A DNA stretch of 64,000 bases from Alistipes sp. (GCA_017416915.1 JAFQAN010000005.1:62001-126000); one strand, 5' to 3'; positions 43,792-54,311 are shown, numbered from the stretch's first letter. Numbers and translations are program-made. Notes: a model not told the origin generated them from the letters alone.

Positions 43792-46626
43792 TCAATATGT
43801 TACAGTAATGCTATCGAGGCGGATATGTCCAGAGGTTCCACCAACAGTAAATGTTACAGATTGAGCATCACCAGTCCAAGTCGAATCTAAGTAAGAACTT
43901 GTATTGTGTGAACTTGTGTATGTGCCACTATTTGCTGTGAGTTTATTTGCAGTACTGCTCAACTTTGCGTTGATAACGATGCTCTTAATATTCTTACCAT
44001 TCGTAGAGGCAATTGTAAATGTACTCTTTGCGTAAATACGTACTGAACCACTATCAGATGTGTACCACTGAGGTTTAGTACTCGCATCACCCTGAGTGAA
44101 TGTTACGTTAAACGTATCTCCGCTGGCTGTTGTTACAGCGGTTTGGGTAGCTGTCGAAGAGTAGAAGGTATCAAATGCCAACTCCTCCGTTGTTGTATCG
44201 CCACCGCCGCTCTCTGCCAAAGTTTTTACGGTAGTTGTTGCTTCCGTAGAGTTTGTGTAATTTGTGCCATCGCCAACAGCTACAACGCTTACATTGTAGG
44301 TTATATCGGGAGTAAGACCATCAAATGTAGCGGTAGTAGTGGTTACATTCTTTGTAGTTGTGCCTACGGTTACGTCGTAGCTCGATGCATTATCAACAGC
44401 CGTCCAAGTAACGGTTGCGGTATTGGTTGTTGAAGTTGCCGAAAGATTGGTAGGAGCAGCCAACTGAACAGGAGTATCAGGCTCGTCGCCACCACCAGCG
44501 TTCTCAATCTTCTTGTAGAGGCTAACGTATTTGTATTCATTGCCTACATTGCTAAATGCGTACGGCGCAAATACACCCGTCGTACGGTACAAAATAGCTC
44601 GTGTTGTACCCGAGTTAGGAACAATCTTAAATAGATTATCAACTACGCTAACAGCCCAATTATAAGCACTGTTACTTGTCGCAAAGTTGGTGCTGCTTGA
44701 ATAACCCAAATAAGACGAGCCATTATAGATGGTGCAGTTTGTACCTGTTACAGTAATAGTCCAAACAAAGCCCGAAGCATTTGCAGTAGAAATAACATCA
44801 TCAACAATGGTTACTAGTGTTGCAGTAGGCTTGCCGCTTGTTGATTGATTAGGCATAGCATAGTTGCTTGTACCATTTGTACCAACGATAACATACTCGC
44901 CTGTTGTTAGCTCTGCCATCGACGTAATCAACTTGTAGCCGCTTGTGGGAGCTTCCGCATTAGGATCTGCCTCGGTGGTCGCTGATGCTGTGCCAGGGTT
45001 AGATGCGGTATTATTCTCGGTATCGGTGGGGTTAGCAACAACCGAGAAATTATACATAGTGCTGTACTCCAACTCGGTGTAAGTTACCGAAGTGCCGGTA
45101 ACGGTCTTGTCATCAAAGCCGTCGCACGATACGGTATAGTTAGCAGCACCCTCAACAGCGCCCCAAGATACGGTGATGCTATTACCATCAGCAGTAGCTG
45201 TTACCACAGGAGCAGCCAATGCGGCCTTATATGTGCCGCCATACTTGAAGAGGAAGATGCCACTGTAATCGCTATTTGTCTCGTTGCTGAATGCGTATGC
45301 GCCAAATTCGAGATTGTTACCATAGTCGTCCTCGACAGCGCGGAATAGTAGCATACGAGTAACTGCTGCATCGGGAACTAACTTGAAACATCCAGCAATA
45401 CTTGAAGTAGAAATTGACCAAGTTGCCTCATTTGTGGTAACCTTTAAGCTTGTATTGCTGCTTCCACTTTGGTCAAAGTAATACTCTCCATTGGTAATAG
45501 TAAACTTCTCGCCGCTCTTGGTAAAGGTCCACATATAGTCCTCAGCGCCTACACCCGAAACAAGGTTGTCGGTAACAGTTACCTGCGTACCTGCGATACG
45601 ACCAGCAGTCGTCTTAGCGGCGTTGGGAAGTGCATAATACTTATCGTTTGCACTATCATAACCCGCGATGATATACAGACCATCCTCGATGTCTGCCAGT
45701 GATGTTACGAGTGCATAAGAGGTCTCATCCACTACGTCCTTGGCGATGCCCGACATATTTACGCGGAAGTTAGCTACCTGACCCTGCACAAACGAAAGCG
45801 TCTTGCCTGTGAGGTCGATGCTCCTGGTGTAGCTTGCGTCGGCGGTGTAAACCTTAACCTCCAATGTACCCTCCGACAAGTCTGCGGGGGCGCAACCAAA
45901 CCAAAATACCTTGTTGTCGGCAGCGGGGTTGTTGATGGTGATTGTGGTCTGGTCGGCATTTGTAAGCTGACCCATCTTCTCGCCTGCGTAGTAATAGAAG
46001 CAGCTTGTACCTGCCAACGGCGCAGAAGCGGTAATCTTAACCTTGGTTATCTCCTCTGCAAAGTTGGTAATCTCCATACGACCGTATGCGGCAACGTGGT
46101 TGAATGTCATCTTGATAGACGAGGGCAGACCGTTGTCGTAGGTTGCCTTACCTGCAAGAAGATGTGCTTCGGGGTCAACCGACGTGGTCGAGGGGTTCTG
46201 CTCGGTGGGAACTACCACATACATATCCTGATAAGAAGCGTTGATGTTTGTGAAGCCACCCTTGCCCGTAGAATAGTTGCCCTTGGGCGAGAATGCGTAG
46301 ATAGTACCCTCGGTGGTCTCGTCGTCGGTAAGTCCCACGCTGAACGTCGCATTGCTGCCTGTGCCAGTGTTCTCGGCAGTTACGAGGGCAGCCTCGTTGA
46401 GTGAGAATACCACCTGCTCGCCACCATCCCACTTTGAGGGGTAGTAGTCGGCGTCGCCATTCTCAACAAAATCGCCAAACGACGAGCGTGTAGCATCCAA
46501 CTCGCCGATAACCTCGATGGTTACCTTCTTGGCGCTAACATTAATCTCCGTAGGCTCGTTTTGACAAGCCGTAATGCCCATTGCAGCTACTGCAACGAAC
46601 ATCATAATATTAAATAGTCTCTTCAT
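43792..46626 (-). CDS. Large multidomain lipoprotein with Fn3 domains (upstream part of a nuclease fusion)
   Basis: From ATG 46626 the product is 944 aa, with lipobox GITAC (Cys21). Residues ~25-300 resemble a fimbrillin-like/DUF4906-type region. Two copies of a beta domain beginning SLADIEDGLYIIAGYD and SMAELTTGEYVIVGTN alternate with two Fn3 domains (APVVTATADGNSITVSW, APTNLSATSTTNTATVTW). A jelly-roll-like domain ends DSITVTY at a TGA. In relatives this last domain leads straight into the nuclease that lies in frame downstream. It is preceded 13 nt away by a 47-aa peptide gene. Confidence 0.86.
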   Translation of the reverse strand: MKRLFNIMMFVAVAAMGITACQNEPTEINVSAKKVTIEVIGELDATRSSFGDFVENGDADYYPSKWDGGEQVVFSLNEAALVTAENTGTGSNATFSVGLTDDETTEGTIYAFSPKGNYSTGKGGFTNINASYQDMYVVVPTEQNPSTTSVDPEAHLLAGKATYDNGLPSSIKMTFNHVAAYGRMEITNFAEEITKVKITASAPLAGTSCFYYYAGEKMGQLTNADQTTITINNPAADNKVFWFGCAPADLSEGTLEVKVYTADASYTRSIDLTGKTLSFVQGQVANFRVNMSGIAKDVVDETSYALVTSLADIEDGLYIIAGYDSANDKYYALPNAAKTTAGRIAGTQVTVTDNLVSGVGAEDYMWTFTKSGEKFTITNGEYYFDQSGSSNTSLKVTTNEATWSISTSSIAGCFKLVPDAAVTRMLLFRAVEDDYGNNLEFGAYAFSNETNSDYSGIFLFKYGGTYKAALAAPVVTATADGNSITVSWGAVEGAANYTVSCDGFDDKTVTGTSVTYTELEYSTMYNFSVVANPTDTENNTASNPGTASATTEADPNAEAPTSGYKLITSMAELTTGEYVIVGTNGTSNYAMPNQSTSGKPTATLVTIVDDVISTANASGFVWTITVTGTNCTIYNGSSYLGYSSSTNFATSNSAYNWAVSVVDNLFKIVPNSGTTRAILYRTTGVFAPYAFSNVGNEYKYVSLYKKIENAGGGDEPDTPVQLAAPTNLSATSTTNTATVTWTAVDNASSYDVTVGTTTKNVTTTTATFDGLTPDITYNVSVVAVGDGTNYTNSTEATTTVKTLAESGGGDTTTEELAFDTFYSSTATQTAVTTASGDTFNVTFTQGDASTKPQWYTSDSGSVRIYAKSTFTIASTNGKNIKSIVINAKLSSTANKLTANSGTYTSSHNTSSYLDSTWTGDAQSVTFTVGGTSGHIRLDSITVTY

Positions 46627-46639
46627 AGTTGCAATGGTT

Positions 46640-46783
46640 TTAGAATTCGCCATAGTCCCACGAGGGAGCCTTCTCAATATCGCCATACTCTGACGACACT
46701 TCAACACCGAACTCGGCATTTACCAAGACGATGTCCAGCTCGGGAGCTGTGTACTCCTCTGCGAATAAGTTACGTTTGTTCAT
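46640..46783 (-). CDS. Conserved 47-aa peptide, copy 1
   Basis: The ORF starts at the ATG complementary to 46781-46783 and ends 13 nt before the lipoprotein start. The product begins MNKRNLFAEEYTAPELDIVL and ends APSWDYGEF. It is acidic, with no hydrophobic signal and no cysteine. A near-identical peptide (41 of 47 residues) precedes the second large lipoprotein. The YxAPE motif near the N-terminus recalls small ORFs seen before Bacteroidales surface lipoproteins. It may be a leader, chaperone or precursor peptide; the function is unknown. Confidence 0.82.
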   Translation of the reverse strand: MNKRNLFAEEYTAPELDIVLVNAEFGVEVSSEYGDIEKAPSWDYGEF

Positions 46784-46845
46784 AATTTTACCTTTGTTTT
46801 TATTTTAATTATTTGTATATCAATGCGTTGGGAATGTCGGCGCGG

Positions 46846-46942
46846 TTATGGGAATTGCATTCCCATAATAAAATGTAAGCGCTTACATTTCGCGTAAGTA
46901 TATAAATCGTACAAAGGTAGCCAAAATGGTGGAAAAGTGCAA
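46846..46942 (-). promoter_or_regulatory. Promoter and two palindromes ahead of peptide 1
   Basis: TTG (46942-46940) and TACCTTTG (46919-46912), 20 bp apart on the minus strand, form a strong promoter. AAATGTAAGCGCTTACATTT (46871-46890) is a perfect 20-bp palindrome. TTATGGGAAT/ATTCCCATAA (46846-46868, 3-bp spacer) is a second inverted repeat. Both lie in the transcribed leader (start near 46905), so they may be operators or RNA hairpins. Confidence 0.75.
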
Positions 46943-46975
46943 GGGATTTGAGCGATTTTTTTGCTTACTTGCTTG

Positions 46976-47100
46976 CTTGGTGTGATAGCGGCGCATCTAC
47001 TTCCGCTAACGAATTATCTCGCCAATGGGCAGTACGCCTTAGTACAGCCCATCGACTCGAAATTCGCCGAGCGTTGTATATGCACCACTCTGACACCAAG
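46976..47100 (+). repeat. Three-way-junction repeat module, divergent copy E
   Basis: The closing stem is CTTGGTGT/ACACCAAG. The first hairpin is AGCGG/CCGCT and the second ATGGGC-AGTAC...GTAC-A-GCCCAT. A truncated further copy (CTTGGCGTGATAGCGGCACA) begins at 47103. After it stands the palindromic stretch CGCGCGCGCCTATGCGCGCG. Confidence 0.85.
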
Positions 47101-47182
47101 CCCTTGGCGTGATAGCGGCACATCTGCGAGACTACCTAATATATAACCACGCGCGCGCCTATGCGCGCGCGTAGGCGAACAC

Positions 47183-47363
47183 CTGGGAACGCCTGGGAAT
47201 ACCTGGGAACACCTGGGAACGCCTGGGAACACCTGGGAATACCTGGGAATACCTGGGAACACCTGGGAACACCTGGGAACACCTGGGAACGCCTGGGAAC
47301 GCCTGGGAAAACTCTCTCAGCCTTTCTCAGCCATTCTCAGTCCTTCTCAGTCCTTCTCAGCCC
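47183..47363. repeat. 10-bp unit arrays in inverted arms, copy E
   Basis: Twelve units of CTGGGAAYRC run 47183-47302. A joint CTGGGAAAACTC leads into about five inverted units (TTTCTCAGCC, ATTCTCAGTC) ending near 47363, four bases before the end of the four-helix-bundle gene. No 8-bp array is present. Confidence 0.9.
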
Positions 47364-47366
47364 TCG

Positions 47367-47912
47367 CTATTTACCTCTGGATTTTACGCGCTGAGCATAC
47401 ATCTGCTCTTTGAACCCACCCTCGTTCAAAAACTTCTGTTCGATAGTGAGGAGCAGCTTATGCAAAACAAAGTCGGCTTGATGAATCAGTACAATTGCCA
47501 TATTTGCAGCCACCTCTTCGTTGCGCTGCTCAAGTATCTCCAAGAAAAACGCGCTATCGCTATGCTGCTTGCCTATTTTTCTGACATACGCCACCTCTTC
47601 TGATGTAGATTCCCATTGGCGTAGTCGTCGCGTTCTAAGAAAATCTTCATAATCGGCAATAAGCTCTACAAGGCTTGCACGTGCGACATTCAGTAGTTTT
47701 ATACCACTCTCGGCAGATGTCGATGATGCTGCATATCCCTCTGCGATATTCTGCTTTCCTGAGCGCGCGGCTTGTACCATCTGGTCGATAGTCCTATCTC
47801 CTACATTGAGATAGTTGTGGCAAAACCAATATGTAATATCATATACACATTCAGCCTTTTGATAACATATTAAGTCCTTGTAGTTTGTTCTGTTATGTAT
47901 AAGTTCGCCCAT
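47367..47912 (-). CDS. Four-helix-bundle (23S rRNA intervening-sequence type) protein
   Basis: The 181-aa protein matches the four-helix-bundle family: YKDLICYQKAECVYDITYWF, the core MVQAARSGKQNIAEGYAASS, then VARASLVELIADYEDFLR and a C-terminal suffix region. Such proteins are encoded inside 23S rRNA intervening sequences or alone in intergenic DNA and are believed to bind nucleic acid or protein surfaces. This one is enclosed between two 10-bp arrays (E and F), each with inverted arms. Its role is unknown. Confidence 0.88.
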   Translation of the reverse strand: MGELIHNRTNYKDLICYQKAECVYDITYWFCHNYLNVGDRTIDQMVQAARSGKQNIAEGYAASSTSAESGIKLLNVARASLVELIADYEDFLRTRRLRQWESTSEEVAYVRKIGKQHSDSAFFLEILEQRNEEVAANMAIVLIHQADFVLHKLLLTIEQKFLNEGGFKEQMYAQRVKSRGK

Positions 47913-47983
47913 AGTTCAGAGATACTATCTAAGACAAATATACAAAAATATCTGTTATGTGCTAATCTCAAATGAAAAAAAAA

Positions 47984-48150
47984 CTTGGAACACCTGGGAA
48001 TACCTGGGAATACCTGGGAATACCTGGGAACACCTGGGAACACCTGGGAACACCTGGGAATACCTGGGAACACCTGGGAAAACTCTCTCAGCCATTCTCA
48101 GCCATTCTCAGTCCTTCTCAGTCCTTCTCAGCCTTTCTCAGTCCTTCTCA
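47984..48150. repeat. 10-bp unit arrays in inverted arms, copy F
   Basis: About ten units (CTTGGAACAC, then CTGGGAAYAC) run 47984-48083. The joint AACTCTCTCAGCC follows, then inverted units (ATTCTCAGCC, CTTCTCAGTC) to about 48150. A run of ten C and nine A and the terminator at 48174 follow. Confidence 0.9.
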
Positions 48151-48173
48151 GTCTCCCCCCCCCAAAAAAAAAT

Positions 48174-48199
48174 CTGGGACCCTCAAACGAGAGTCCCAG
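48174..48199 (-). terminator. Terminator of the second large lipoprotein gene
   Basis: CTGGGAC and GTCCCAG, extended by CTC/GAG inside, form a hairpin. On the minus strand it is followed by nine T and a run of ten G. Confidence 0.87.
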
Positions 48200-48226
48200 A
48201 ATAGAGAGTTGGTTATAATCAACTGC

Positions 48227-51163
48227 TTACGGGAGATCAAAGTTGGTAATTGTACCCTTGAATGACGCATTTATTGTTGCATCATTGCTCATAAAGGTAA
48301 TGTTATACATGCCGTCGGCAACGCTAACTTCGGCTGTACACTGAGTCTTCGTATTTCCATTGAATACCCAGGGATCCATAGCGTAGCCACTAGAATACCA
48401 GAAGTCGGTGCTCCAAGTTCCTGTTTGTAGATAGGTATTTCCTGCTACGCCAAAGTTAATCGCCAAAGTGTTTGAGCCGCCATCGCTAAATGTAACTGTT
48501 ACCCAGTTGTCGCCTACTTGACTTGCAGTTGCCTCTGCTGTGGTAAATACGAGACCACTATCAACGTCGTCCGATACCTCCAACTTACCAGTGTAAGTCA
48601 GCTTAACAGACTTCGTTGTACCCAAGTCATTAATCCATGCAGATGTTACAACAGTGATGGTGTACTCGTCGCCACTCTTAGCAACATTTACAAGGTCGCC
48701 AGCGTTGATATAGTAGTCGTACGATGTATTATACTGCTCAGCCATATTGAACTGAGAGTTATAGCTTACCTCCATAGCTGTTGATGATGAGAAGCTATAT
48801 ACAACTGCATAGTTACCAGCCTCGATAGATGCCAAGTCAGGGTTAAATTCAAGTCTCAGCTTATCCTGCGAGTCATCGCCCTCGAAGCGAATAGTGTTAC
48901 CGCTGATAGAGGTAATCTTGGTCAAAGTAACGTTGTAGTCAGCCGCAGCGTTGATGTCCTTAGGCGTAGTAAACGATACCCAACCCGAATCTGAATTCTT
49001 ATACAATGTGCTACCAGTAGCGGGAACAGCTACGATAGAGATATTGTAGTAGGTGTCATACTCACCAGTGAATGAGTAGCTATTAGTATTAACGGTCTCC
49101 TCTACTTCATTGCAGTTTATCAGATAGCTCTCGGCATTTGCAACCTCATCCCAAGTGATAGTTACAAGCTTTGTATCCTCATTAAATGTGTACTGACCAT
49201 TCTCAGGCGTTGCAAGCTTAACAGCGTCGCCAGGGTTACGGAAGTCGTTGCCCTCATATGCCTTCTCAATCTTGCCAGAGTAGGTCAAGATGAACTTGGT
49301 CTTCATAACATTCTCGCCAGTGAAGGTCAAGGTGTAGCCAGCGGCCTCGTGAGCAACGGTAAGGGTAGCGTTGGTAAACTTCGTTCCATCGCCCATTGAC
49401 TCTGATGTGAGCGTATAGTCTGCTGCATCAAGAGTATAGGTCTGAGCGGGGATAAGTGCATTAGAATTCTCGCCAAGAGGCAATGCAAGTGCAAGTGTTA
49501 GGTTGTATGCAACGCCATCAACCTGCTCGGTTGTGATATCGAGGTCGAATGAGTCGCCATAATAGCCAGGGTATCCAGCCTCGTATGAACCCAAAACGGT
49601 TGCCATCTCGGTCTCGATAGTAATATCCTTGTAGGCGATAGGAGGATTCTTGAACGCGTTATTAGCGTCGTGAAGTGCTACAATACCTGAGTAAGAATAC
49701 TGGTAGTTTGCACCATTCGTATCCGTAACGTTGATGTCAATCTGATAACCGCTCTCCAAGTGAGCTACTGTAACAGTACCATCAGTAATGCTTACGTTAT
49801 TAACCTTAGAGTACTGGAAGTAAGGTCTCTCCCAACCATAAGTATAAGCACCCTCGGGAATTACTTGACCAACCGAGCTGTCGCAGTACATATCGAAGAA
49901 GAACTCATAGCCACTTACAGTCTTAGCCCAAAGACCATAGTTGGTGTCGCTATACCAATGACCTTCGACGTACTCCCAAACAGCAACCTCGCCAGTGAAT
50001 GTAGTCTCGTAAGACTCGCCGCCGATAGTACCAGTGTAGGTAACAGTGTAGGTGCTACCGTCCAAAGCTACAACAACCTCGCCTGAGCTGATATATGCCT
50101 CAGAAGCGTCTGCAAGCTTAATCCAAGTGCCGTTGCCATAGAAGCAACCATCCTCGCACTGAGAAGAGTTGGTGTAGGTACCAGCCTTCAAAGGATTGCC
50201 ATCAGCCTCAGAGAAGGTAATCTGCATAGTGTCGCCAGCAGCATTCGAGAAGGTATATTTCATACCAACACCTGCCCACGAGCCGAAGTCCTCAGAAACA
50301 GGACCTGCCATCTCGGTAAACTCGATAACATTATCGGCAGCCTCGCGAACAAGACCCTTGATAGAGAACTTAGATACCTCGCCAGTCTTGAACTTCAAAC
50401 GCTGGTTATCAGCCAAAGCCGACATATCTACGCTCTTGCTATAAGTTACGCCATTGTTATCAACAACCGATACCTTCAAAGTGGCGAAGTCCTCGGTAGC
50501 CTCACAAGCAAACCAAACATTGGTAGAGGTAATCAAATCGCCAAGCTGTACGGTGTAGATAGCCTCGTCGAGAGCTACGATAACCTTAGCGATATCCTCA
50601 ACAGCAACAGGACACTCATTGATGGTCATCTTACCATAAGCTACCTGGTGTGCAAAGCTAAGTTCGAGCGATGCGGGAGTGCCGTCCCAAGCAACCTCAG
50701 CAGACATAGTGTGTGCGTTAGATGCAACGGTACCCTCCTTGTTCATAAACTGCTCCTCGGGGACCTCTACTACGCCAGGGGTCGTATAGCTCCAACCACC
50801 AACGTATGCGCCAAGCTTAACAACGCCTGCAAGCTCACCCTCAAAGGTTGCGCTGATACGAGCAGTTGCTGAGCCCTCCTCAGCCTCAACAGTGCCGTAT
50901 GCCTCAGCGATAACAGCATCAGCCTCGCCATAAGCAACAAGCTTTACAGACTCGCTACCCTCCCAGAGTGAGGGGAATGAGGTAACACCACCCTCGGTAA
51001 CCTCCTCGCCGAAGTAAGAACGGGTAACCTCGTCAATGTTTGCCGTGAGCTCAACGGTAGTCTTCTTCACGGTTGCGTTAATCTCGGCAGGCTCCTGCGA
51101 GCAACCGATAAATGTCATTGCAGCTACTGCAACGAGCATCATTTTAGTAAACAAATTCTTCAT
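48227..51163 (-). CDS. Large multidomain surface lipoprotein
   Basis: The 978-aa product has a lipoprotein signal (lipobox TFIGC, Cys21) and an N-terminal part (residues ~22-270) similar in plan to the nuclease-fusion lipoprotein (ITKVK/IAKVI-type beta segments, AYGKM motif). Several beta domains with repeated VTYTGTIGG and YQYSYSGIV motifs follow. An Fn3 domain (LVTITWDEVANAESYLINC) lies near residue 660, then two more beta domains. No enzyme motif is visible. It is preceded 15 nt away by the second 47-aa peptide gene. It may bind glycans or proteins at the cell surface. Confidence 0.86.
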   Translation of the reverse strand: MKNLFTKMMLVAVAAMTFIGCSQEPAEINATVKKTTVELTANIDEVTRSYFGEEVTEGGVTSFPSLWEGSESVKLVAYGEADAVIAEAYGTVEAEEGSATARISATFEGELAGVVKLGAYVGGWSYTTPGVVEVPEEQFMNKEGTVASNAHTMSAEVAWDGTPASLELSFAHQVAYGKMTINECPVAVEDIAKVIVALDEAIYTVQLGDLITSTNVWFACEATEDFATLKVSVVDNNGVTYSKSVDMSALADNQRLKFKTGEVSKFSIKGLVREAADNVIEFTEMAGPVSEDFGSWAGVGMKYTFSNAAGDTMQITFSEADGNPLKAGTYTNSSQCEDGCFYGNGTWIKLADASEAYISSGEVVVALDGSTYTVTYTGTIGGESYETTFTGEVAVWEYVEGHWYSDTNYGLWAKTVSGYEFFFDMYCDSSVGQVIPEGAYTYGWERPYFQYSKVNNVSITDGTVTVAHLESGYQIDINVTDTNGANYQYSYSGIVALHDANNAFKNPPIAYKDITIETEMATVLGSYEAGYPGYYGDSFDLDITTEQVDGVAYNLTLALALPLGENSNALIPAQTYTLDAADYTLTSESMGDGTKFTNATLTVAHEAAGYTLTFTGENVMKTKFILTYSGKIEKAYEGNDFRNPGDAVKLATPENGQYTFNEDTKLVTITWDEVANAESYLINCNEVEETVNTNSYSFTGEYDTYYNISIVAVPATGSTLYKNSDSGWVSFTTPKDINAAADYNVTLTKITSISGNTIRFEGDDSQDKLRLEFNPDLASIEAGNYAVVYSFSSSTAMEVSYNSQFNMAEQYNTSYDYYINAGDLVNVAKSGDEYTITVVTSAWINDLGTTKSVKLTYTGKLEVSDDVDSGLVFTTAEATASQVGDNWVTVTFSDGGSNTLAINFGVAGNTYLQTGTWSTDFWYSSGYAMDPWVFNGNTKTQCTAEVSVADGMYNITFMSNDATINASFKGTITNFDLP

Positions 51164-51178
51164 AGTTGCAATAGTTTT

Positions 51179-51322
51179 TTAGAATTCACCATAGTCCCAA
51201 GAGGGAGCATTCTCAATATCGCCATACTCTGACGACACATCAACACCGAACTCGGCATTCACCAAGACGATGTCAAGCTCGGGAGCTTTGTACTCCTCCG
51301 CAAAAATGTTGTTTTTAATCAT
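51179..51322 (-). CDS. Conserved 47-aa peptide, copy 2
   Basis: The ORF starts at the ATG complementary to 51320-51322 and ends 15 nt before the lipoprotein start. The product begins MIKNNIFAEEYKAPELDIVL and ends APSWDYGEF. It differs from copy 1 only at residues 2, 4, 6, 12, 28 and 38, mostly in a conservative way. The downstream lipoproteins are far more diverged, so the peptide is under stronger selection or was recently copied. Confidence 0.82.
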   Translation of the reverse strand: MIKNNIFAEEYKAPELDIVLVNAEFGVDVSSEYGDIENAPSWDYGEF

Positions 51323-51480
51323 AGAATAAAAGTTAAATGTTAATTATTTGGTTGTCAATTAATTACGTTTGCTTTGTTGGCTAAAATCGCGGGTATAACA
51401 TCAGCTTTTCTTCTACGTTTCTTAGTGAAAATGACAATCACACCTTAGAACTCATTAACCAAATGGTACTTAACCAACTA

Positions 51481-51510
51481 CAAAAATACAAATATTTTTC
51501 TGAAATGCAA
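51481..51510 (-). promoter_or_regulatory. Promoter for peptide 2 and lipoprotein
   Basis: On the minus strand TTG (51510-51508) and TATTTTTG (51488-51481) are 19 bp apart. The ~150-nt leader (51475 to 51323) has a direct repeat, TTGGTTAA twice with a 7-nt spacer, but not the palindromes seen ahead of peptide 1. Confidence 0.75.
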
Positions 51511-51533
51511 TACTTTATGCGCAATTTTTTTAG

Positions 51534-51657
51534 CTTGGCGTGATAGCGGCGCATCAGCGCCGCCTCAATCATTGGGCTGAATGGAATGTACGTCAAGTAC
51601 TATCCATCCAGCCCAATCTCTTTATCGGCGACACTGCTGCACCACTCTGACGCCAAG
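51534..51657 (+). repeat. Three-way-junction repeat module, copy G
   Basis: The closing stem CTTGGCGT/ACGCCAAG and first hairpin GCGGCG/CGCCGC are perfect. The body is nearly identical to copies A and B. It lies between the promoter of peptide 2 and the 3' end of the esterase gene. Confidence 0.92.
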
Positions 51658-51690
51658 CTGCCACGCACGACCTCGCACTGCCACGCACGG

Positions 51691-51860
51691 CTGAGAACAC
51701 CTGAGAACGCCTGAGAACGCCTGTGTTTTTCAGCGGTCCCGTAGTCTCGTCGTCCCGTCGTCTCGCCGTCTTGTTGGCGCGCTTCCCAGCCATTCCCAGT
51801 CTTTCTCAGCCGTTCTCAGTCTTTCTCAGTCTTTCTCAGTCCCGTTGTCTTGTCGTCTTG
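51691..51860. repeat. 10-bp and 8-bp unit arrays, copy G
   Basis: Three 10-bp units (CTGAGAACAC, CTGAGAACGC x2) at 51691-51720 and a CTGTGTTTTTCAGC joint are followed by five 8-bp units (GGTCCCGT and variants, 51735-51774). About six inverted 10-bp units (TTCCCAGCCA to TTCTCAGTCC) come next, then a few 8-bp units again to 51860. It touches the esterase stop codon. Confidence 0.9.
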
Positions 51861-51863
51861 CTC

Positions 51864-54150
<2,287 letters not shown>

Positions 54151-54311
54151 TGTTAGTAGTTCTTTGCAAATACAAAGGTAGCATTTTTATACGAAAATAG
54201 CCCATATTGGCGGCATAATTCTGCGTGGTAGAGAATTTTTTGTATCTTTGCGATGCTGCGAAGAGGCCGCTAAGGTGCTTATCGGCGAGCCTATATGCAG
54301 AGGCTAAGAGT

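Noticed and set aside
47183..48150. CRISPR-like array
   Set aside because: The unit is only 10 bp with no unique 25-40-bp spacers, and there are no cas genes.
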